From positions 151,138 to 215,137 of the forward strand of contig NZ_JAFEVL010000061.1 of assembly GCF_016901135.1 (NCBI RefSeq): DNA of 64,000 bases, in the 5' to 3' direction. Below, in pieces: positions 57,841 to 64,000 of the stretch. A program made the translations under genes and the position numbers. This DNA comes from Martinezella lusitana. GTDB taxonomy: Bacteria; Pseudomonadota; Alphaproteobacteria; Rhizobiales; Rhizobiaceae. Every line of letters starts with the position of its first letter. Positions within the stretch are counted from its first letter, which is position 1. The notes under the pieces were generated by a model. That model saw only the letters and a program-made list of their open reading frames with translations, was not told the origin of the DNA and did not search any database.

Positions 57841-60258
57841 TCATCCGAGATAAGTCCGGGCCAGCAGGTCCGAGAGGCGTTCCAGCTCGCGTTCCAGCCG
57901 CTGATAGACCTCGCCGGTCATCGTTTCCGGCGTCATGACCGCAAGGCCTGAATGCAGCCGCATGGCTTCGCGATAGAAGGGTGACATCTGACCGTTGACG
58001 AAGGCGTTCGGCAATTGCTCCACTTCGCGGTGGATCTCGTTCATCTGGAAGAGGATTGAGCGCGGGTTGAGCGGATCGAGCGCCAGCAGGTCGGTGACCG
58101 TCAGGCGCGCCGTGTTGACGTTGTAGCGGCGGCGATGGGTCATGACGCTGTCGCCGATTTCGAGCAGCATATCGAGCGCGCCATCGGGCGCCTCGGGGCC
58201 GGACATATGGCCGAGAAGCCGCGTCATGTGCAGCCCGCGTTCGATATAGCGGCCGAGCGACAGGAAGCGCCAGCCGGTGAAGCGATACATGTTCTCGTGC
58301 ACGAGGCCGGCAAAACCCGCAAGCTTGCGCAGGAGGATCGTCATGGCGTGGCTGGCGTCGTCGCCGTGCTTCACCTTCTCCTTGAAGCGGCGCGCGGTCT
58401 TGGCGAGATCGGTCAGCGCCAACCAGCCGTCCGGGGAAAAGCGGTCGCGAATGTTGCTGGCCGAGTAGACGGCGCTGTCGATGTTGCGCAGCAGGCTTTC
58501 CGGTACGGCTTTCTCGGTGTCTATGTCGATGGCGGCCAGATAGGCGGTGACGTCGGCGAGCAGCGGCTGGTTGGGATCGGCGGCTTCGGCGAAGCGCCCA
58601 TGCCAGGCGCGCAGGATGCGCAGGGCTCCCTCGGCCCGCTCGATATAGCGGCCGAGCCAGAAAAGATTGTCGGCTGCGCGGCTGGGCAGGCTGCCCGGCA
58701 TGTTGCGGGTGAAGGTCTCTTCCGCCGGCAGCAGCGTGTGGGCTTCCACGGGCTTGTCGGAGACGATCCAGACGTCGGCGGCCGAGCCACCCGCCTGCAT
58801 GGCAATGGCGGCAACATCATCACCGCTGCCGATGCGGGCAAAGCCGCCCGGCATGATCTGCCAGCCGTTGTCCGTGCGGGCGGCGAAGACGCGCAAGCTC
58901 ATCGGCCGCGGCATAAGCTTGCCGTTGACCCAGGCCGGCGTCGTCGAAAGGGTGACGACTTCCTGGCCGACCAGCTTTTGGCCGTCGGTCGCCAGCCAGT
59001 CGGCGATCGAGTCGCGGGCGGTGCTGCGCAGCGTCGAGCCCAGCACCGATTGGCCGCTGTCGTCGAAGAAGGGCATGCGGGAATAGGCCGGGCCGATCAC
59101 CATCTTCTCGATATTGGCCGCGACCTGTTCTCGCTCGCTCTTCTGGCCGCACCACCAGGTGGCGATCGACGGCAGTTTCAGGTCTTCGCCGCGCAGATGC
59201 CGACAGATGGTGGGCATGAAGGCAAGCAGGGCACGGGTTTCGAGAATACCGGAGCCGAGGGCGTTGACGATTGAGACGGTCTGCGCCCGCAGTGCTTCCA
59301 CCAAGCCCGGCGTGCCGATATGGGAGTGCTGATTGAGCTCCAGCGGATCGGCGTAGGAGGCGTCGAGGCGGCGCCAGAGCACGCTGATCGGCCGCAGCCC
59401 GGCGACGGTGCGCACCATCAGCTGGTCGTTGACGACGCTGATGTCCTCGCCCTCGAGCAGCATGAAGCCGAGATAGCGGGCGATATAGGCGTGTTCGTAA
59501 TAGGTTTCGTTGGCCGGGCCCGGCGTCAGAACGGCGACGCGTCCCTCGGCGCCGCGCTTGCCGCCGAGCAAGGCATCGCGAAAGGCGCCGAAGAAGGAGG
59601 CGAGGCGGTGAACCCTGGTTTCAGCATAGATGTCGGAGAAGGCGCGCGTCGTCGCGACGCGGGTTTCGAGCGCAAAGCCGGCGCCGGATGGCGCCTGGGC
59701 GCGATCGGCCAGCACCCACCAGTTGCCGTCAGGACCGCGGCCGATCTCGAAGGCCAGGAAATGCAGATAGTGGCCGTTCGCAGGCGTGACGCCGACCAGA
59801 GGCCGCAAGAACTCCGGATTGCCGGCGATCAGGGCCGGCGGCAGCAGACCTTCGTTTACCAATCGGTTGTCGCCGTAGATGTCGGCAATGACCTCTTCAA
59901 GCAGATCGGCGCGCTGGCGCAGGCCCTCGGAGAGCGTCTGCCATTCGCTCTCGTCGATCAGCACCGGGATATGCGAGATGGGCCATTCGCGCTCGCTGAC
60001 GCCAGTCGCTCCATAGGCGCGATAGAAAACCCCGGCATCGCGCAGATAGCGGTCGGCGCGGGCGAAACGCTCCATCAGCTCCTGTTCCGACATGCGGCTC
60101 AGCGCTGACAGCAGGTTCTGCCAGACCGGCCGCACGGCGCCGGTATTGTCGACCATCTCGTCGGCGACGCCGGGCAGCGCGCAATAGGCAAAGGCCGGAT
60201 CGTTGCCGATGCCAGCCTTTACCTCGTTACGTCGTTCCGCTGCCGGTTTTCTAGCCAT
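57841..60258 (-). CDS. Circularly permuted ATP-grasp ligase fused to alpha-E domain
   Basis: 805 residues. Residues about 1-490 are the circularly permuted ATP-grasp module (COG2308; blocks YCALPGVADEMVDNTGAVRP, AVLTPGPANETYYEHAYIAR and GSGILETRALLAFMP, ending in RPMSLRVFAARTDNGWQIMP). Residues about 505-805 are the helical alpha-E module (COG2307; MPGSLPSRAADNLFWLGRYI, ERGLHMTRLLGHMS). These are often two genes; here they are one. The ATP-grasp fold forms amide bonds between carboxylates and amines. Known comparative work predicts this trio with transglutaminases as a peptide-tagging or small-peptide synthesis system; no substrate is known. Confidence 0.88.
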   Translation of the reverse strand: MARKPAAERRNEVKAGIGNDPAFAYCALPGVADEMVDNTGAVRPVWQNLLSALSRMSEQELMERFARADRYLRDAGVFYRAYGATGVSEREWPISHIPVLIDESEWQTLSEGLRQRADLLEEVIADIYGDNRLVNEGLLPPALIAGNPEFLRPLVGVTPANGHYLHFLAFEIGRGPDGNWWVLADRAQAPSGAGFALETRVATTRAFSDIYAETRVHRLASFFGAFRDALLGGKRGAEGRVAVLTPGPANETYYEHAYIARYLGFMLLEGEDISVVNDQLMVRTVAGLRPISVLWRRLDASYADPLELNQHSHIGTPGLVEALRAQTVSIVNALGSGILETRALLAFMPTICRHLRGEDLKLPSIATWWCGQKSEREQVAANIEKMVIGPAYSRMPFFDDSGQSVLGSTLRSTARDSIADWLATDGQKLVGQEVVTLSTTPAWVNGKLMPRPMSLRVFAARTDNGWQIMPGGFARIGSGDDVAAIAMQAGGSAADVWIVSDKPVEAHTLLPAEETFTRNMPGSLPSRAADNLFWLGRYIERAEGALRILRAWHGRFAEAADPNQPLLADVTAYLAAIDIDTEKAVPESLLRNIDSAVYSASNIRDRFSPDGWLALTDLAKTARRFKEKVKHGDDASHAMTILLRKLAGFAGLVHENMYRFTGWRFLSLGRYIERGLHMTRLLGHMSGPEAPDGALDMLLEIGDSVMTHRRRYNVNTARLTVTDLLALDPLNPRSILFQMNEIHREVEQLPNAFVNGQMSPFYREAMRLHSGLAVMTPETMTGEVYQRLERELERLSDLLARTYLG

Positions 60259-60271
60259 GCATATTTCCGCT

Positions 60272-63200
60272 TCAAATTCCCGCCGGCCGTCTGAGGTCGA
60301 GCGTCAGCGGGAATTCCGCCGATACCGCCTCCGGCCGCAGGCCGTAGCCGCCAGCCGTATGCCCCCAAGGTTCGAATCGCGCAAGGCGTCGCGCTTCGGC
60401 CTCGTTGCCGTTGACGGGAAAAACGTCATAGTTCCGGCCACCCGGATGGGCAACATGATAGATGCAGCCGCCGACCGAACGGCGCGACCATGTATCATAA
60501 ATGTCGAAGGTCAGTGGCGTATCGGTTGATAGCACCGGATGCAGGCCCGAAGCCGGATGCCATGCCTTGTAGCGGACGCCGGCGACAAAGACGCCCGAGG
60601 CGCCTGTCGACGTCAACGGCATCGGGCGCCCGTTGCAGGACACGGTGTAGCGCGTGGGGTTGCTGGTTTCCAGCCGTACCTGCAAGCGCTCCACCGACGA
60701 GTCGACGTATCGGACCGTACCTCCGATCGCGCCCTCCTCGCCCAGCACATGCCAGGGCTCCAGCGCCTGGCGCAGTTCCAGCTTGTTGCCTTCGTATTCG
60801 ACCTCGCCGCAGAAGGGAAAGCGGAATTCCAGCTGCGCCTGGAACCATTCGGAACGCAGATCGAAGCCGTTTTCACGGAGATCGGCGAGCACATCGAGGA
60901 AATCCTGCCAGACATAGTGCGGCAGCATGAAACGATCGTGCAGCGTCGTGCCCCAGCGCACGAACTTTCCGTCGATCGGATTGCGCCAGAAGCGGGCGAT
61001 GAGGGCGCGCACCAGCAATTGCTGGGCAAGGCTCATGCGGGCATTGGGCGGCATTTCGAAGCCGCGGAACTCGACCAGACCGAGGCGCCCCGTCGGGCCA
61101 TCCGGCGAAAACAGCTTGTCGATGCAGATTTCCGAGCGATGAGTGTTGCCGCTGGAATCGGTCAGAAGATTGCGAAACAGACGGTCGACAAGCCAGGGCA
61201 GAGGCGGAATGCCATGACCGGGCGCCGGCACCTGGGCTATCGCGATTTCCAGCTCGTAGAGGCTGTCGTGACGCGCTTCGTCAATGCGCGGGGCCTGGCT
61301 GGTCGGGCCGATGAACAGGCCGGAAAAGAGATAGGAGAGGGAAGGATGGCGCTGCCAGTGAAGCACGAGGCTCTTCAGAAGATCGGGGCGGCGCAGGAAC
61401 GGGCTTTCGTTCGGATTGGCACCGCCGACGACGACATGGTTGCCACCGCCGGTTCCGGTGTGACGGCCGTCAATCAGGAACTTGTCGGTGCCGAGACGCG
61501 TCAGCCGGGCCTCTTCGTAAACCGTCGTGGTGATGTCGACGCATTCCTGCCAGTTCGATGCGGGATGGATGTTGACCTCGATCACGCCGGGATCGGGCGC
61601 GACGCGGATGACGTTGATGCGCTCGTCCTGCGGTGGCGAATAGCCTTCGATATGTACCGGCAACCCGAGCTCAGCAGCCGCATTCTCGGCGGCAGCCAAA
61701 AGCTCGAGATACTGCTCGATCCCTTCGGTCGGCGGCATGAAGACACAGAGCCGGCCGTCGCGCGGCTCGACCGAGATGGCCGTGCGTACAGCACCTCGGA
61801 TATCGCCGAGCGTCTGTTCGACGCGCGATTGCCCGCTTTCGTCGGCCTGGAACGAGGCTTCCGGCATGGCGCGGCCGGCGGGCACGATGACATCGGGCAA
61901 GGGCGTGCGCGGAATGGAGGGATCGACAGTATGGATATAGGGATAACGCGATGGCGGCACATAGGGCAGGGTGCCGAGCGGCAGGCGGTAGCCGATCGGC
62001 GAGTCGCCCGGCACCAGGTAGATCTTGCCGCGGCGCGTGCTCCATTTTTCACTGACCCAGCGCGTGGCTGAGGCGCGTGCATTCCAGGCCTGCACGGGAA
62101 GAACATAGCCGGTCGCCGTCGTCAGGCCGCGCTCGAAGACGCGGGCGATGCGGTTGCGCTCCTCCGGGTCCTTCAGTTTCGAATTGGAGGGGTCGACATT
62201 TTCCGGCAGGCTGCCTTCCTTGATGATCCATTCGGCCGGGTCTTCATAGGCCGGCAACACCATGTCGGGTTCGATCGCCAGCTCCTTGGCAATTGCGCTC
62301 AGAAGCTTTCCAGCATCGTCCGCAGTTGCGCCGGTCTTGACGGTCTCCTGTGCGATCAAGGCCGGGTTTTGCCAGACGGGCTTGCCGTCCTTGCGCCAGT
62401 AGAGCGAGAAGGTCCAGCGCGGCAGGCTTTCGCCCGGATACCATTTGCCCTGGCCATAATGCAGGAAGCCGCCGGGAGCGAGGCGATCGCGCAGGCGGCG
62501 GATCAGCTGATCCGCCATGTCGCGCTTGGTCGGGCCGACGGCGGCTGTGTTCCATTCCTCCGATTGGAAATCGTCGATCGAGACGAAGGTCGGCTCGCCG
62601 CCCATGGTCAGGCGCACGTCGTCTTCCTTGAGAATGCGATCGACCTCATTGCCGAGCGCATTCAGTGCATCCCAGCTTTCATCGGAGAAAGGCTTGGTGA
62701 TGCGTGGATGCTCGGCGACACGCACGACCTTCATGTCGAAGTCGAATTCGGTGTTGGCTTCGCCGAAATAGCCGCCGGAGATCGGAGCGGCGTTGCGGTA
62801 ATGCGGCGTGGCGGCGAGCGGAATATGGCTCTCGCCGGTGAGCAGCCCCGATGTCGGGTCGAGGCCGACCCAGCCGGCGCCGGGAAGATAGACCTCCGTC
62901 CAGGCATGCAGATCGGTGAAATCGACTTCGGTGCCGGACGGGCCGTCGAGCGCCTTCAGATCCGGGGTGAGCTGTATGAGGTAGCCGGAGACGAAGCGGG
63001 CGGCAAGGCCGAGATGGCGGAGAACCTGAACGAATAGCCAGCTCGAGTCGCGACAGGATCCCCTAGCCGTTTCCAGGGTCTCCTCCGGCGTCTGCACGCC
63101 GGTTTCCATGCGGATGACGTAGCCGATCTCTCTTTGCAGCCTTGCATTGATGCCGACGATCATGTCGACGGTCGGCTGTTCGGAGCGGTCGAGCGTGTCG

Positions 63201-63592
63201 AGGAAGGCCTGTAGGCGGGGGCCGGCTTCTTCCGGTGTCATATAGATCGACAGATCCTCGCGGATCGTCTCGGGATAGGCGAAGGGCCATTTGGTGGCCT
63301 CCTCTTCGACGAAGAAGTCGAAGGGATTATAAACAGTCATATCGGCAACGAGATCGACCTCGATCTTCAGCTCGGTCACCGGATCGGGAAAGACGAAACG
63401 GGCGAGATAATTGCCGTAGGGATCCTGTTGCAGGTTCACGAAATGATTTGATGGCGTGACCTTCAGCGAGTGGCTGAGGACGCGGGTCTTGGAATGAGAT
63501 GCAGGTTTCAGGCGAATGATCTGAGGGCCGAGGCGGATCGGATTGTCGTATTTGTAATGGGTGAGATGATAGATGCTTGCCTTGATCGCCAT
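60272..63592 (-). CDS. Transglutaminase-DUF2126 protein
   Basis: 1106 residues. A transglutaminase domain occupies about residues 1-280 with Cys in ARGSCRDSSWLFVQVL (about 180), His in TDLHAWTEVYLP and Asp in VGLDPTSG. DUF2126 fills the rest (RLTMGGEPTFVSIDDFQSEE near 335, HTGTGGGNHVVVGGANPNES, FMLPHYVWQDFLDVLADL, ending GGNVDVFPV-type motifs as NYDVFPVNGNEAEARRLARF). It opens the operon with the ATP-grasp/alpha-E gene (13-base gap) and the second transglutaminase. This composite protein is a regular partner of alpha-E clusters. The function is presumed peptide processing; the role of DUF2126 is unknown. Confidence 0.9.
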   Translation of the reverse strand: MAIKASIYHLTHYKYDNPIRLGPQIIRLKPASHSKTRVLSHSLKVTPSNHFVNLQQDPYGNYLARFVFPDPVTELKIEVDLVADMTVYNPFDFFVEEEATKWPFAYPETIREDLSIYMTPEEAGPRLQAFLDTLDRSEQPTVDMIVGINARLQREIGYVIRMETGVQTPEETLETARGSCRDSSWLFVQVLRHLGLAARFVSGYLIQLTPDLKALDGPSGTEVDFTDLHAWTEVYLPGAGWVGLDPTSGLLTGESHIPLAATPHYRNAAPISGGYFGEANTEFDFDMKVVRVAEHPRITKPFSDESWDALNALGNEVDRILKEDDVRLTMGGEPTFVSIDDFQSEEWNTAAVGPTKRDMADQLIRRLRDRLAPGGFLHYGQGKWYPGESLPRWTFSLYWRKDGKPVWQNPALIAQETVKTGATADDAGKLLSAIAKELAIEPDMVLPAYEDPAEWIIKEGSLPENVDPSNSKLKDPEERNRIARVFERGLTTATGYVLPVQAWNARASATRWVSEKWSTRRGKIYLVPGDSPIGYRLPLGTLPYVPPSRYPYIHTVDPSIPRTPLPDVIVPAGRAMPEASFQADESGQSRVEQTLGDIRGAVRTAISVEPRDGRLCVFMPPTEGIEQYLELLAAAENAAAELGLPVHIEGYSPPQDERINVIRVAPDPGVIEVNIHPASNWQECVDITTTVYEEARLTRLGTDKFLIDGRHTGTGGGNHVVVGGANPNESPFLRRPDLLKSLVLHWQRHPSLSYLFSGLFIGPTSQAPRIDEARHDSLYELEIAIAQVPAPGHGIPPLPWLVDRLFRNLLTDSSGNTHRSEICIDKLFSPDGPTGRLGLVEFRGFEMPPNARMSLAQQLLVRALIARFWRNPIDGKFVRWGTTLHDRFMLPHYVWQDFLDVLADLRENGFDLRSEWFQAQLEFRFPFCGEVEYEGNKLELRQALEPWHVLGEEGAIGGTVRYVDSSVERLQVRLETSNPTRYTVSCNGRPMPLTSTGASGVFVAGVRYKAWHPASGLHPVLSTDTPLTFDIYDTWSRRSVGGCIYHVAHPGGRNYDVFPVNGNEAEARRLARFEPWGHTAGGYGLRPEAVSAEFPLTLDLRRPAGI

Positions 63593-63714
63593 ATGTCTCT
63601 TTGCCTAGCCCACATCGTTGTGCGGTGGTTGCTGTTCCCAAAGGCAGTGTGTGCAATGCAGCGAGAGAATGCAAGACATCTCGGTGGACTGCCAAAGTCT
63701 TGTCGCACAATACC

Positions 63715-63746
63715 AAAATAAAAACGGCGGGTTTGCGCCCGCCGTT
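63715..63746 (-). terminator. Rho-independent terminator after the manC-type gene
   Basis: On the minus strand AACGGCGGG (63746-63738) pairs with CCCGCCGTT (63731-63723), loop of six, followed by TTTTTATTTT. It lies 28 bases past the gene's stop. Confidence 0.88.
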
Positions 63747-63773
63747 TCGAAATCTTTGTTTTACTGCGGGAAT

Positions 63774-64000
63774 TCAGCTTCTGCCAAATTCGTCGACGAG
63801 GCGGATGATATCGTCTTCGCCGAAATAGGAGCCCGTCTGCACTTCGATCAGCTCCAGCAGAATCTTGCCGGGGTTGGAAAGGCGGTGCACTTCGCCGAGC
63901 GGGATATAGACCGATTCGTTTTCGCGCAGCATCTGCACGTTCTCTCCGACCGTCACTTCCGCCGTGCCCTTGACGACGACCCAGTGCTCGGAGCGATGGT
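63774..64000 (-). CDS. Mannose-1-phosphate guanylyltransferase / mannose-6-phosphate isomerase, C-terminal part (5' end outside window)
   Basis: Only about 75 residues are visible. They form the cupin (type II phosphomannose isomerase) domain: SEHWVVVKGTAEVTVGENVQ, then ENESVYIPLGEVHRLSN, IEVQTGSYFGEDDIIRLVD and the end EFGRS. This is the standard C-terminus of ManC/AlgA/XanB-type bifunctional enzymes supplying GDP-mannose. The frame is open to the right edge. Confidence 0.85.
   Translation of the reverse strand, partial: HRSEHWVVVKGTAEVTVGENVQMLRENESVYIPLGEVHRLSNPGKILLELIEVQTGSYFGEDDIIRLVDEFGRS

Noticed and set aside
60539..62071. 510-codon plus-strand open frame
   Set aside because: It is the antisense shadow of the DUF2126 gene; the minus-strand protein has recognisable catalytic motifs.
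1..64000. tRNA, rRNA, CRISPR arrays and transposases
   Set aside because: None of their characteristic sequences or proteins was recognised in any gap or frame; short RNA genes cannot be excluded by eye.

Overview
The window is chromosomal DNA of a member of the Rhizobiaceae, most likely Rhizobium sensu lato. This is inferred from gene content: a glgP-glgB-glgC-glgA-pgm-glgX run, a soxB-D-A-G sarcosine oxidase operon, a split pntAA/pntAB/pntB transhydrogenase next to an aa3-oxidase subunit IV, an HWE-type kinase, an alphaproteobacterial ornithine decarboxylase with a long leader, and RIME-like intergenic repeats. Coding density is high and GC-rich. I recognise no rRNA, tRNA, CRISPR array, prophage or intact insertion sequence. 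Genes run off both ends (trhO on the left, a manC-type gene on the right).

Region by region. 0-10.8 kb: trhO, a CHAD/CYTH pair, eda, a DUF533 protein, a NicO-type metal exporter with its DUF1007 partner, a LysR regulator, the putative speF leader with ornithine decarboxylase and a GNAT enzyme, and a membrane diguanylate cyclase. 10.8-14.3 kb: an exported phosphoesterase with a candidate Pho box and a di-haem cytochrome c peroxidase. 14.3-17.3 kb: a CobW-type metallochaperone, a WD40 protein and cysE in one tight operon behind a candidate Zur box. 17.3-23.7 kb: vapBC, a creatininase-family amidase, MarR and LacI regulators, a 2-hydroxyacid dehydrogenase, a PuuD-like amidotransferase and an orphan TRAP binding protein. 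24-27.4 kb: a GGDEF/EAL protein with a degenerate GGDEF motif, then a FeeM-like N-acyltransferase. 27.6-31 kb: cox subunit IV and pntAA-AB-B. 31-36 kb: an HWE kinase, an amine/amino-acid oxidase, a TPR lipoprotein, rpsU and a small exported protein. 36-41.6 kb: soxBDAG with an extra exported gene (DUF2511/YebY-like) after soxB. 42.8-54.1 kb: glycogen synthesis and breakdown. 54.3-63.6 kb: two Tad-like surface proteins, a transglutaminase, a fused circularly permuted ATP-grasp/alpha-E protein and a large transglutaminase-DUF2126 protein.

The parts most worth following up are these. (1) The alpha-E/ATP-grasp/transglutaminase operon looks like a peptide-modification system. Next to it is a segmental duplication that left a frameshifted 222-bp fragment of the transglutaminase gene between two Tad-like genes. 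(2) The exported DUF2511-like protein is translationally coupled inside the sarcosine oxidase operon. (3) cysE sits in a putatively zinc-responsive operon. (4) A FeeM-like N-acyl amino acid synthase lies beside a c-di-GMP enzyme. (5) A pair of RIME-like repeats have stems that differ in sequence yet both pair perfectly.

All family assignments are read from protein motifs by eye, and no database search was possible. Start codons were chosen from Shine-Dalgarno spacing, family N-termini and overlaps, and are noted where they differ from the longest reading frame.
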